From Lachnospiraceae bacterium UBA4260 (lineage in GTDB: Bacteria; Bacillota; Clostridia; Lachnospirales; Lachnospiraceae): a stretch of 34,412 nt of DNA. The stretch is from contig DGWK01000029.1 in assembly GCA_002395235.1 (NCBI GenBank), positions 34,709 through 69,120 on the forward strand, given 5' to 3'. The notes below the pieces were generated by a model. That model was not told where the DNA came from, did no database searches, and saw only the letters and a program-made list of their open reading frames with translations. Each line of letters opens with the position of its first letter. The first letter of the stretch is position 1. This document shows, piece by piece, positions 21,850 to 30,486 of this stretch. The translations under genes and the position numbers were made by a program.

Positions 21850-23808
21850 TCAAACCCAGTTCGCGCTGTTGGAGCTCTTCCCCTTCAGCTTGTAATCGGG
21901 ATTTGGCTTGTCCACCTTGCGAAATACCGCTTTGTCCTCGCACGCTCCGCTCACCGCGCGGATCTCATGCTTTCCGCTGATCGGCACGGTAAATGTAAAT
22001 ACATGGCTGCCCGTCTTAGTGCCGATCTTTTTCCCGTCGCAGTAAAGCGTGACGGATTTCTGATTGGAATAAACTTTGATCTCTGTTTTGGCCTCCGCCC
22101 TGTCCGCAAAGCGCTTCCCACAGATGTGGACGAAAGGATCCGTGTCGTTCCACCAGGCTTTATAGAGATAAAAGCTGTCCTTTTTAATCTTGCGGTCAAA
22201 AGTCACAAGGCCCTTGTGGTTCATGCCGGGCTCGCCGCCCTGGTCGCGGGCGTCCGCTGCGAAGTCGAACATGTTCCACACGTGGGTGGCCCACATGAAT
22301 GGGCGCTTCGCGAAGCACTCCAGCAGGTATTCGTGATAAAGAGCCTGATACTCTTCCGTCTGGTCGCCGCGGCGGGGCTTTGCACTGTGCAAGGTCGTCA
22401 TCGCCTCCGCGCCGTACTCGGAGTAGCCCAGGCACCTGTCGGGATAGACTTTGTGGAAGAAGTCGATCCACAGGTCGTTTAGTTTGAATCCCGGGACGTA
22501 CCATCCCAGATACAGGTTCCAGCTGACCACATCCGTGATGTGGGCGACCTTGTTGAAGGGGCCGCACATGGCGTAGCAGGCCAGCGTCGTAAATCTCGTC
22601 TTGTCCATCTCGTGGCACAAGTCATTAAGCACACGGTGGTTGTCCAGCATGTCCGCGTTGTCCTTCGTGGAGATCGTGATCTCGTTGGAGACGCCCCAGC
22701 AGACGATGGACGGGTGATTGTAATTCTGGATGATCAGCTCCTTCATCTGGGAGATCGTATTCTCCCGGCCGCTGGGCATATGCTCGGAGATGTAAGGGAT
22801 CTCCGCCCATACCACCATGCCGCGCTCGTCGCACAGATCGTAGAAGTACTGATCGTGCTGGTAGTGCGCGAGTCGCACCGTGTTGACGCCCATCTCGCAG
22901 ATCATATCCATATCCTCGAGATGCATCTCCTTCGTCAGCGCGTTGCCGATGCCCTTGCGGTCCTGGTGGCGGGATACGCCGTGGAGAGGGTATTTTTTGC
23001 CGTTGAGATAGAATCCCGTCTTGGGATCGGTGGCAAAATCCCGCACGCCGAATCTTGTCTCGACGCGGTCCTTCTCTTCTCCGTCCACCGTCAGGATCGC
23101 CTGCGCCGTGTAGAGATAAGGGTCCCTGACGCCGTTCCAGAGCCTTACATTGTCGATGCGCAGTTTTACATTCCTGCCGGCCGCCTGGGTTCCTTCCCTG
23201 CCGTTTTCATCCGTAAAGCTGACTTCACGCCCTTCCGCGTCCAATATTCTGACTGTGACCTGTCCCTCATCGCAATTTGTGAAGGTCTCAACCTGCACAA
23301 CTCCCCTTCTGTACCCTTCCGAGGGTTTTGCCGTCACCTTGATGCCCGGACCGCCAAAACAGTCCATGTCGAAGTGCTTCTCATTTACAGTGATCAGATA
23401 TACATCCCTGTAAATTCCGCCGTAGAAAGTGAAGTCCGCTTTCTGGGGATACACTCTGTCATTTCTGCTGTTGTCGGCCCACACTTTCAAGTGGTTCTCA
23501 CCCGCGAGGTGATCCGTGATATCCCACCTGAAAGTGGAATATCCGCCGTCATGGGTGCCGATCTCGGTCCCGTTCAGCTCCACCTTGGCCGAGGCGTTGA
23601 CGCCGCGGAATTCAAGGTAGACGCGTTCCTCCTTCGCATATTCAGGAGTCCTGAATTCCTTCTCATACAGGCAGGTCCCCCGCCAGTAATCATTTCCTCC
23701 GTCCTGTCCGTCGACCGCATTCCATGTATGCGGCACATTCACCGGGATCTTTTTTCCGTCCGGCCCGGTGAACAGCCAGTCCGAATTAATCTTTTGGATC
23801 TTTCTCAT
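21850..23808 (-). CDS. GH2 beta-glycosidase (galactosidase/glucuronidase type)
   Basis: Family 2 glycoside hydrolase, 652 aa, no signal peptide, so cytoplasmic. Order: sugar-binding domain (about 1-145), immunoglobulin-like domain (about 155-255), TIM barrel (about 258-550), C-terminal beta domain. The acid/base is Glu376 in WGVSNEIT and the nucleophile Glu464 in GYSEYGAEA. An Asn-x-Lys (N530, K532 in GMNHKGLVTFDRK) occupies the place of the beta-glucuronidase carboxylate-recognition motif, but many beta-galactosidases show the same sequence, so specificity stays open. The start at 23808 has GGGAGG upstream; the 23-codon longer reading lacks one. First gene of the GH2-GH3-GPH operon, divergent from the LytTR gene. 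Confidence 0.92.
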   Translation of the reverse strand: MRKIQKINSDWLFTGPDGKKIPVNVPHTWNAVDGQDGGNDYWRGTCLYEKEFRTPEYAKEERVYLEFRGVNASAKVELNGTEIGTHDGGYSTFRWDITDHLAGENHLKVWADNSRNDRVYPQKADFTFYGGIYRDVYLITVNEKHFDMDCFGGPGIKVTAKPSEGYRRGVVQVETFTNCDEGQVTVRILDAEGREVSFTDENGREGTQAAGRNVKLRIDNVRLWNGVRDPYLYTAQAILTVDGEEKDRVETRFGVRDFATDPKTGFYLNGKKYPLHGVSRHQDRKGIGNALTKEMHLEDMDMICEMGVNTVRLAHYQHDQYFYDLCDERGMVVWAEIPYISEHMPSGRENTISQMKELIIQNYNHPSIVCWGVSNEITISTKDNADMLDNHRVLNDLCHEMDKTRFTTLACYAMCGPFNKVAHITDVVSWNLYLGWYVPGFKLNDLWIDFFHKVYPDRCLGYSEYGAEAMTTLHSAKPRRGDQTEEYQALYHEYLLECFAKRPFMWATHVWNMFDFAADARDQGGEPGMNHKGLVTFDRKIKKDSFYLYKAWWNDTDPFVHICGKRFADRAEAKTEIKVYSNQKSVTLYCDGKKIGTKTGSHVFTFTVPISGKHEIRAVSGACEDKAVFRKVDKPNPDYKLKGKSSNSANWV

Positions 23809-23993
23809 GGCCCCTCCCAACACTGCAGATTTTTCTGTAATACAAGTCAGTTGTCGCTTTTTTACTCCTATGCGCATTGTATCGGCGCCGGCGGAGCGAT
23901 TTCAACGGGGACGGAATAATCGACAGTTTTCACGGCATAATTTGCATTCGCCTGTTTAAAATGTGGTAGTATAGAAATGGAGGCAATAAGAAC

Positions 23994-24707
23994 ATGAAAC
24001 AATATCTGACTGCGATCACGGAAGATGATCCGGAATACTCCCGCTATCTGGAGGAGTGCCTGGACAGATACGGCAGGGAGCATAATTGTGCCTTTCAGGT
24101 CCGCACTTTCGGCAGGGCGGAGGCTTTTCTGGAAAGCGTACAGGGACAGTATGACCTTGTCTTTATGGACGTGGAACTGGGAGAAGGGTGGATGAACGGC
24201 ATTGAGGCCGCCCGCGCGCTCCGCGCCAAGGGAAGCATGGCCATGCTGTTCTTCATTACAAATATGCCCCAGTATGCGCCCAGCGGCTACGACGTGGACG
24301 CCATCGACTACTGCATAAAGCCCATCAATTACCGCTCCTTGTCCGTCAAGCTGGACAAGGCGCTGCGCATTCTGGCAAACCGCAGCGGCGTGCCGGTAAA
24401 GATTCGTGTGAAGGACGGGCTGCGCGTCGTCTCCTCCGCGGATATCCATTATATAGAGGTCATGGGGCACGACCTCATGTTCCACACCGAGAGTGAAGTG
24501 ATCACTGCCTACGGTGGACTCAAGGAGCGGGAGGAGGACCTGCGCGATCAGGATTTTGCCAGGTGCAGCGCGTCGGTACTCGTAAATCTGCGCTATGTAA
24601 ACGGGCTCTACGGAGATGAAGTGAGCATCGGAAACGAGCGGATCAGGATCGGGCGCACCCGCAAGAAAGAGTTTATGACAAGACTGAACAAATATCTGGG
24701 AGGCTGA
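23994..24707 (+). CDS. LytTR-family response regulator
   Basis: Cytoplasmic two-component response regulator, 237 aa. The receiver domain (about 1-125) has the acidic pair Glu10/Asp11/Asp12 in AITEDDPEYS, phosphoacceptor Asp59 in DLVFMDVELG, Thr in FFITNMPQY and Lys in YCIKPINY. A LytTR DNA-binding domain follows (about 135-237): GLRVVSSADIHYIEVMGHDL, then SVLVNLRYVNGLYGDEVSIG and a closing RTRKKEFMTRLNKYLG. GGAGG lies about 10 bases before the ATG. The stop directly abuts the kinase start, so the two are a pair. Partners of this class often control peptide or nutrient responses in Firmicutes. The 185-base region shared with the GH2 start holds only weak promoter-like sequences. Confidence 0.93.
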   Translation: MKQYLTAITEDDPEYSRYLEECLDRYGREHNCAFQVRTFGRAEAFLESVQGQYDLVFMDVELGEGWMNGIEAARALRAKGSMAMLFFITNMPQYAPSGYDVDAIDYCIKPINYRSLSVKLDKALRILANRSGVPVKIRVKDGLRVVSSADIHYIEVMGHDLMFHTESEVITAYGGLKEREEDLRDQDFARCSASVLVNLRYVNGLYGDEVSIGNERIRIGRTRKKEFMTRLNKYLGG

Positions 24708-26021
24708 ATGTTATTTTCTGTCTACGCGCCGCGGCCGGACCTGACTGCCGCGGCCTATTTAATTGAGATCATGATCGCGGAGTTCCTTTTTCTGGGGCCC
24801 TATAAAAAGCGAAGCGGTTTTGCGGGCCGGCTGATTCTCTCCCACCTGCTCCTGCTTGTGACCGGCGCTGTGACCGGAATCCCCGGACAGGCCGGCTTTC
24901 CGCGCTTTTTGTGGTTTTTCGCCGCCATGGCGGCCTGCATAGCAGCTGTTTACGCCTGCTATGACGAAGATATATTTACGCTGGTGAGCGCCTGCGTGGC
25001 CGGCTTCGCCACCCAGCACATAGCCAACAAGATCACGATCCTGCTCGGACTGATTCCGACCGTCCGATGGATCGAAGAGCAGAGTCCCACTATGCATGCG
25101 CTGTTCGAGATCCTCGTTTTCAGCTATGTATATCTGATCGTTTATTTGATTTTCGGGAGGTCGCGGACCAATATAAAAGCCAATCTTCACCTTCAGGTTC
25201 TCTCCCTTTTTATCGTCTTCACCTGTATCGGCGTAAATCGCCTGGTGGTGGACAGCGCTGTGGGCAATGTCTATTTTGACATCGCGGCGTGCCTTTACGC
25301 GATCCTGTGCTGCGTCTTCGCGCTGATCATCCAGTTCACGGTCGCCAAGTGGCAGCAGGCGGACACAGAGCGGCTGCTCACAGCCCAGCTCTTCACGGAG
25401 TCAAAAAAGCAATATGAGCAGTGGTCCGTCAACGCCGGAATGATCAAACAGTGGATCCACGACCTGCGGCACCTGATGAACCGAATCGAAAATATGGCAT
25501 CTCAGAAACAGGTGGATATCCCCGATATTTCAAGGGTAAAGGCTGCCGTGGACCGCATCTCTCCCACTGCCAAGACCGGCAATGACGCGCTGGACGTCCT
25601 CCTTCGCAATATGGACGACCTGTGCCGCCGGAACAATATCGAGCTGCAGTGCGTGGCTTACGCGGACTGCCTGAAGGTTTTTGACGGGATGAAGCTGTAC
25701 TTTCTGTTTGCAAATGCTATTGATAATGCCATGGAGAGCGTGTCCGGCATTGAAGATCCCGAAAAGCGGCTCATCGACATCAGTATCCGCGCCTTCGGCG
25801 ATTCCGCTTCCATCCACATCTGGAACTATTTCAAGGGACCGATCACCTTTTCCGAGGGGCTTCCCGTCACCAACAAGGACCGGGAGTCGCACGGTTTCGG
25901 CATGAAAAGCATGCAGCGGATCGTCGACGAATTTGACGGCGTGATGCAGGCCGGCACGCAAGGGGAAGTCTTCAACCTCGACATCATGCTGCCGGTCCCG
26001 GCCGAAAAGAAGAAGCAGTGA
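24708..26021 (+). CDS. GHKL-family sensor histidine kinase
   Basis: Membrane sensor, 437 aa. The N-terminal half (about 10-212) has six hydrophobic segments without an obvious extracellular domain. A short coiled region leads to the phosphorylation site in KQWIHDLRHLMNRI (His251 or His255). The GHKL ATPase domain follows, with N-box FANAIDNAMES (about 334-344) and G-box ESHGFGMKSM (about 393-402). This arrangement matches AgrC/NatK-type kinases paired with LytTR regulators. It starts at the base after the regulator's stop. I found no small agrD-like peptide gene beside it, so the signal is unknown. The AraC gene 38 bases downstream on the same strand may be cotranscribed. Confidence 0.92.
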   Translation: MLFSVYAPRPDLTAAAYLIEIMIAEFLFLGPYKKRSGFAGRLILSHLLLLVTGAVTGIPGQAGFPRFLWFFAAMAACIAAVYACYDEDIFTLVSACVAGFATQHIANKITILLGLIPTVRWIEEQSPTMHALFEILVFSYVYLIVYLIFGRSRTNIKANLHLQVLSLFIVFTCIGVNRLVVDSAVGNVYFDIAACLYAILCCVFALIIQFTVAKWQQADTERLLTAQLFTESKKQYEQWSVNAGMIKQWIHDLRHLMNRIENMASQKQVDIPDISRVKAAVDRISPTAKTGNDALDVLLRNMDDLCRRNNIELQCVAYADCLKVFDGMKLYFLFANAIDNAMESVSGIEDPEKRLIDISIRAFGDSASIHIWNYFKGPITFSEGLPVTNKDRESHGFGMKSMQRIVDEFDGVMQAGTQGEVFNLDIMLPVPAEKKKQ

Positions 26022-26059
26022 TCCTCTTTCACTACGGGTAAAAAGGAGATCGTCCTATT

Positions 26060-26950
26060 ATGAAACCTTCGATCCAGACGCCCTTTACGCCGAGGCAGTA
26101 CATGCTGTCGCAGGATTTCGAGATTTACTACTACAGCGATACCAGACACAACAACGTCGATCTGCACACCCACGATTACTATGAATTCTATTTCTATATG
26201 GAAGGCGACGTCGAATTCGAGATCGGTGACCGCAGGCAGGCCCTGAAATCCGGCGACTTTGTCATAGTGCCGCCTCAGACGCCGCACCGCGCCTTTGTCG
26301 TGGATACCGCACTGCCCTACAGAAGATTCGTCTTCTGGATCAGTACCGAGTATGCCGGCCAGCTGGCGGAGCGTTTTCCCGACTTCGCCTACCTGCTCAG
26401 GTACATGGACAGCGAGCGGCATCGGTATATCTTCCACAATGATCCCGTCTCTTTCAATGCGGTTCTCTCCAAGGCTCTGGCCCTTCTCGAGGAGATCCAC
26501 GGCAGTCACTTCGGGCGCGGCGCCGTGATCGAGATCCGCGTGGAAGACCTTCTGATGCTCCTGTGCAGGACCGTCCACGACAAAGTGAATCCTGCCGTCG
26601 GTAAGACCAGCCTGCCCCTGTACGAGCAGGTGATGGCATATATCGATGAAAATCCCGAACAAGATATCACGCTGGACAGCCTGGCCGAACGGTTTTACGT
26701 CAGCAAATACCATATCGCCCATTCCTTTAAGGAAAAGCTCGGCATCTCCGTCCATCAATACCTGATCAAAAAGAGACTGGCCGCCTGCCGGGACGCGATC
26801 CTGATGAATGAGAAGATCAGCGAAGTCTGCCTGGCTTACGGATTCAAAGATTATCCCAGCTTTTTCAAGGCGTTCCGCAAGGAATACGGCATGTCCCCCA
26901 AGGAGTACAGAGAGGCTTTTTCTCTGGTCACTGCGCCGAACGAGGACTGA
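26060..26950 (+). CDS. AraC-family transcriptional regulator
   Basis: A 296-aa regulator. The N-terminal cupin-like effector-binding domain (about 10-100) contains LHTHDYYEFYFYMEGDVEFE and PPQTPHRAF. The C-terminal pair of helix-turn-helix motifs (about 195-290) shows DITLDSLAERFYVSKYHIAH, LGISVHQYLIKKRLA, ISEVCLAYGFKDYPSFFKAF and the closing GMSPKEYRE. Family members usually activate sugar catabolic operons. It lies between the sensor kinase and uxuA, so uxuAB and the divergent GH2 operon are the natural target candidates. AAGGAG precedes the ATG with rather long spacing. Confidence 0.93.
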   Translation: MKPSIQTPFTPRQYMLSQDFEIYYYSDTRHNNVDLHTHDYYEFYFYMEGDVEFEIGDRRQALKSGDFVIVPPQTPHRAFVVDTALPYRRFVFWISTEYAGQLAERFPDFAYLLRYMDSERHRYIFHNDPVSFNAVLSKALALLEEIHGSHFGRGAVIEIRVEDLLMLLCRTVHDKVNPAVGKTSLPLYEQVMAYIDENPEQDITLDSLAERFYVSKYHIAHSFKEKLGISVHQYLIKKRLAACRDAILMNEKISEVCLAYGFKDYPSFFKAFRKEYGMSPKEYREAFSLVTAPNED

Positions 26951-26998
26951 TGACCGCAACTTTTGCAATATCGACAACAATTCTGCCAATTCAATGTT

Positions 26999-27027
26999 TT
27001 GACCGGATTTAGTATTATGGATGCATA
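26999..27027 (+). promoter_or_regulatory. Probable promoter of uxuAB
   Basis: TTGACC (26999-27004), a 17-bp spacer and TGCATA (27022-27027), upstream of uxuA. The sequence just 5' (TTTTGCAATATCGACAA, ATTCTGCCAATTC) is AT-rich with loosely repeated TGC-AAT groups and could hold activator sites; this is weak. Confidence 0.5.
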
Positions 27028-27102
27028 AGAAAGAAATACAAGTCAACGCTTTTTAAATCCTATGAAACAGCAAACATTAATGTAAAGGAGAGGTAATTCA
27101 CT

Positions 27103-28182
27103 ATGGAAATGACACTCAGATGGTACGGTTCCAAATTCGACACTGTCACCCTGCAGCAGATCAGGCAGATCCCCGGCGTGACGGGCGTCATCACAACCCT
27201 TTATGATACAAAGCCCGGTGAAGTGTGGAGTCAGGAGCGTATCCACGCGCTCAAGGAAGAAGTTGAGGCCTCCGGCCTTCACATCTCCGGCATCGAGAGC
27301 GTCAACATTCACGAAGATATCAAGCTCGGCAAGCCTTCCCGCGACCAGCTGATCGCCAACTACATCGAGACCCTCGAGAACCTGGGCAGAGAAGACATCC
27401 ACCTTGTGTGCTACAACTTCATGCCTGTCTTCGACTGGACAAGAACTGAGCTGGCAAGAGTCCTTCCGGACGGATCCACCGCCCTGGCTTACACACAGAA
27501 AGCCGTCGACGAGCTGGTTCCCGAGGAGATGTTCGAGTCCATCGCGGGCGACACCAACGGTTCCGTCATGCCCGGCTGGGAGCCCGAGAGAATGGCCCAT
27601 GTCAAGGAGCTCTTCGAGGAGTACAAGAATGTGACCGCTGACGATCTCTTCGAAAACCTCAAATACTTCCTCGAGAAGATCATGCCCGTCTGCAATCAGT
27701 ACGACATCAAGATGGCCATCCATCCCGATGATCCCGCATGGCCCGTATTCGGCCTGCCCCGCATCATCACCTGCAAGGAGAATATCCTTCGCATGATGAA
27801 GATGGTCGACGATCCTCACAACGGCGTCACCTTCTGCGCGGGTTCCTACGGCACAAACCTCAATAATGACCTGCCGGATATGATCCGTTCCCTCAAGGGA
27901 AGAATTCACTTCGCACACGTCAGAAACCTCAAGTTCATCGATCCCAATCCGGAGACCCTGAACTTCGAAGAGGCTCCTCACCTCTCCCGCTGCGGTTCCT
28001 TCGACCTGTACGAGATCGTAAAGGCTCTCTATGACATCGGCTTTGACGGCCCCATCCGCCCTGACCACGGCAGAATGATCTGGGGCGAAGTCGGAATGCC
28101 CGGCTACGGCCTCTATGACAGAGCGCTCGGCGCGACTTATATCAACGGCCTGATCGAGGCGATCGAGAAGAGCAACAAGTAA
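27103..28182 (+). CDS. uxuA: Mannonate dehydratase
   Basis: Cytoplasmic metal-dependent enzyme, D-mannonate to 2-keto-3-deoxy-D-gluconate, in hexuronate catabolism. The 359-aa sequence is characteristic: MTLRWYGSKFDTVTLQQIRQ, GIESVNIHEDIKLG, KMAIHPDDPAWPVFGLPRI, TFCAGSYGTNLNND and IHFAHVRNLK with the metal-ligand histidine and cysteine positions, and PDHGRMIWGE. Length matches the short Firmicute form of UxuA. AAGGAGAGG precedes the ATG. uxuB begins 12 bases after the stop. Codon choice in both uxu genes is strongly biased towards C-ending codons and AAG/GAG, more so than in neighbouring regulators, suggesting high expression when induced. Confidence 0.95.
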   Translation: MEMTLRWYGSKFDTVTLQQIRQIPGVTGVITTLYDTKPGEVWSQERIHALKEEVEASGLHISGIESVNIHEDIKLGKPSRDQLIANYIETLENLGREDIHLVCYNFMPVFDWTRTELARVLPDGSTALAYTQKAVDELVPEEMFESIAGDTNGSVMPGWEPERMAHVKELFEEYKNVTADDLFENLKYFLEKIMPVCNQYDIKMAIHPDDPAWPVFGLPRIITCKENILRMMKMVDDPHNGVTFCAGSYGTNLNNDLPDMIRSLKGRIHFAHVRNLKFIDPNPETLNFEEAPHLSRCGSFDLYEIVKALYDIGFDGPIRPDHGRMIWGEVGMPGYGLYDRALGATYINGLIEAIEKSNK

Positions 28183-28194
28183 GGAGGAGCAAGC

Positions 28195-29805
28195 ATGAAA
28201 CTCAATGATGAAGGTTTAAAGAACAGGCAGTGGTGGGAAGAAAAAGGCTACGCTCTTCCCAAATACGACAGAGAAGCAGTCCGCAAAGCGACCAAAGAGA
28301 ATCCTTTCTGGATCCACTTCGGCGGCGGCAATATTTTCAGGGCTTTCCAGGCAAACGTAGTGCAGAACCTTCTCAATGAAGGCGTTCTGGACCGCGGCCT
28401 GACCGTTGCGGAAGGATTCGACTATGAGATCATCCAGAAGATGTATCATCCTCACGATGACCTCTCCATCCTGGTTACCCTCAAATCCAACGGCACCATC
28501 GAGAAGACTGTCGTAGGCAGCGTCATGGAGTCCCTGGAGCTGGACAGCAATAACGAAGAAGCTTACGGAAGACTGCGCGAGATCTTCGGCAAGGATTCCC
28601 TGCAGATGGCGAGCTTTACCATCACCGAGAAGGGCTACAGCCTTGTAAACGGCAAGGGCGAGATCGTCCCCGCTGTGGCGGAAGATATGAAGAACGGCCC
28701 CGAGAAGCCCCAGAGCTACATGGGCAAAGTAGCGTCACTCCTTTACGCCCGCTTTAAGGCCGATGAGAAGCCCATCGCCATGGTCAGCATGGACAACTGC
28801 TCCCACAACGGCGACAAGCTCGCCGCTGCCATCACGGCATTCGCGGAAGGCTGGGTGAAGAACGGCGTCGCAGAGCCCGAATTTGAGGCTTACATCAAGA
28901 GCGACAAGGTCTCCTTCCCCTGGTCCATGATCGACAAGATCACCCCTCGTCCCAACGAGTCCGTGGCAGAGATCATCAACGCCGACGGAATCGACGAGCT
29001 CTCTCCCGTGATCACAAGCATGAAGTCCTATGTGGCTCCTTTCGTAAACGCGGAGGAGACCGAGTACCTGGTCATCGAGGACGATTTCCCGAACGGAAGG
29101 CCCGAGCTCGAAAAGGGCGGCCTCATGTTCACCGACAGAGAGACCGTCGACAAAGTAGAGAAGATGAAGGTCTGCACCTGCCTCAATCCTCTGCACACGG
29201 CACTGGCCGTCTTTGGCTGCCTTCTGGGCTATGACCTCATCTCCAAGGAGATGGAGGACGAAGACCTGGTCAGCCTGGTCAGGACCATCGGCTACAAAGA
29301 GGGACTTCCGGTCGTGATCAACCCCGGCATTCTCGACCCCAAAGAGTTCATTGACACGGTTCTCAAGGTGAGAATTCCCAATCCCTTCATGCCCGACACG
29401 CCGCAGAGAATTGCTACGGATACTTCCCAGAAGCTGGCCATCCGCTTCGGCGAGACCATCAAGGCTTATCACAAGGCAAAGGACCTCGATGTGGCGGATC
29501 TTAAGCTCATTCCGCTGGTTCAGGCCGGATGGCTCCGCTACATGATGGGCGTCGACGACAACGGCGAAGCCTTCGAGCTCTCTCCCGACCCGCTCGCGCA
29601 CACGGTCTGCCCTGTAATGGAGCAGGTCAAACTCGGAGAGACGGAAGATGCGGAGGAGATCATCGCTCCCCTTCTTCACAATGACGCGATTTTTGGCGTC
29701 GACCTCTATGAAGTGGGAATGGCTCCCATGGTCGTGAAGTACTTCAATGAACTCATCGCAGGTCCCGGCGCTGTCCGCGCGACACTTGTAAAGTACGTGC
29801 ATTGA
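28195..29805 (+). CDS. uxuB: Fructuronate reductase (mannonate oxidoreductase)
   Basis: Cytoplasmic NAD-dependent oxidoreductase of the long-chain mannitol dehydrogenase family, 536 aa, interconverting D-fructuronate and D-mannonate. The N-terminal dinucleotide site is WIHFGGGNIFRAFQ. The family's substrate region reads VSMDNCSHNGDKL, and FPWSMIDKITPRP and KVCTCLNPLHTALAVFG follow. Mannitol or altronate dehydrogenases share the fold, but the tight pairing with uxuA (12-base gap, AAGGAGG in the gap) makes UxuB the best call. A strong terminator lies 70 bases after the stop. Uronate isomerase (UxaC) and KDG kinase/aldolase are absent from the window. Confidence 0.93.
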   Translation: MKLNDEGLKNRQWWEEKGYALPKYDREAVRKATKENPFWIHFGGGNIFRAFQANVVQNLLNEGVLDRGLTVAEGFDYEIIQKMYHPHDDLSILVTLKSNGTIEKTVVGSVMESLELDSNNEEAYGRLREIFGKDSLQMASFTITEKGYSLVNGKGEIVPAVAEDMKNGPEKPQSYMGKVASLLYARFKADEKPIAMVSMDNCSHNGDKLAAAITAFAEGWVKNGVAEPEFEAYIKSDKVSFPWSMIDKITPRPNESVAEIINADGIDELSPVITSMKSYVAPFVNAEETEYLVIEDDFPNGRPELEKGGLMFTDRETVDKVEKMKVCTCLNPLHTALAVFGCLLGYDLISKEMEDEDLVSLVRTIGYKEGLPVVINPGILDPKEFIDTVLKVRIPNPFMPDTPQRIATDTSQKLAIRFGETIKAYHKAKDLDVADLKLIPLVQAGWLRYMMGVDDNGEAFELSPDPLAHTVCPVMEQVKLGETEDAEEIIAPLLHNDAIFGVDLYEVGMAPMVVKYFNELIAGPGAVRATLVKYVH

Positions 29806-29874
29806 TGGACGCCGCCCACAGCTGCATGTGCTGATATGCGGCACTGACGCATTCGCTTTACTGCCAATTTAAAA

Positions 29875-29938
29875 AGGGATGTGGCCAAAGAACTCGGAAT
29901 CTTAATTCTGGTTTCTTTGGCCGCATCCCTCTCTTTTT
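29875..29938 (+). terminator. Terminator of uxuAB
   Basis: AGGGATGTGGCCAAAGAA pairs with TTCTTTGGCCGCATCCCT (one G-T mismatch), loop about 20 bases, followed by CTCTTTTT. Confidence 0.9.
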
Positions 29939-30045
29939 GGCCTCTTTCTGATTGCAAAAAAAGAAATTTACTTTTGGGCAAAAGAAATGTACGATAAGGC
30001 AGTGACCAAGGCAACTGTTTTCCATATATATATACAGGAGATCCC

Positions 30046-30468
30046 ATGAACTACGAAGAATTTCTCGAAAGGCACCGCGCTTCCAAACACTTTGCCCAGG
30101 ACATCGGCGTCGATCTCATTTCCATCAGCGACGGGCACGCCGTGGCAGAGCTCCCTGTCACAGCAAGGCTCTTTAACCCCATCGGAACGATCCACGGGGG
30201 CGTCATGTATACGCTCGCCGATACCGTGTGCGGCTGCGCGGCCGTATCCAGAGGGCAGATTTCCACCACGATCGAGGGCAAACTCAACCACATCCGCGCG
30301 ACGACGGAAAAGGATAAAAAGCTGATCGCCAAGGCAGATGTTCTCCACTTCGGGAGACAGACGATCGTCACCTCTGTGGAGATTCAGAATGACAGTGGGC
30401 GGACGGTGGCGGCCGGGCTGTTCACGTATTTCGTTCTTGATGAGAAGACGGTTAACTACCGGATATAA
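30046..30468 (+). CDS. PaaI-type hotdog-fold thioesterase
   Basis: Cytoplasmic 140-aa acyl-CoA thioesterase of the PaaI/hotdog family. The core motif LFNPIGTIHGGVMYTLADTV (about 42-61) carries the HGG signature and the Asp used in catalysis. TTIEGKLNHIRA is the usual second strand region, and the end GRTVAAGLFTYFVL is typical. Such enzymes release CoA from phenylacetyl or other acyl groups; the substrate is not evident here. AGGAG precedes the ATG. A TATATATA box sits only about 20 bases before the start with GTGACC 17 bp upstream, so a very short leader is possible. It is convergent with the PucR gene. Confidence 0.92.
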   Translation: MNYEEFLERHRASKHFAQDIGVDLISISDGHAVAELPVTARLFNPIGTIHGGVMYTLADTVCGCAAVSRGQISTTIEGKLNHIRATTEKDKKLIAKADVLHFGRQTIVTSVEIQNDSGRTVAAGLFTYFVLDEKTVNYRI

Positions 30469-30471
30469 TGC

Positions 30472-30485
30472 GCCCCCCTGTCACA
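30472..30485 (-). repeat. Dispersed repeat R1, half copy
   Basis: On the minus strand GTGTGACAGGGGGG matches the first part of R1 copy 3. It sits in the 18-base gap between the convergent thioesterase and PucR genes. The second arm is missing. Confidence 0.45.
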
Positions 30486-30486
30486 C

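Noticed and set aside
22209..22230. Asn-x-Lys in GH2 as proof of beta-glucuronidase
   Set aside because: The same NxKG sequence followed by LVT/F-DRK occurs in GH2 beta-galactosidases, so it does not decide specificity.
23809..26060. An agrD-like peptide gene for the GHKL/LytTR pair
   Set aside because: No short ORF with a suitable ribosome-binding site and a cysteine-containing core was seen beside the pair, nor an AgrB-like protease.
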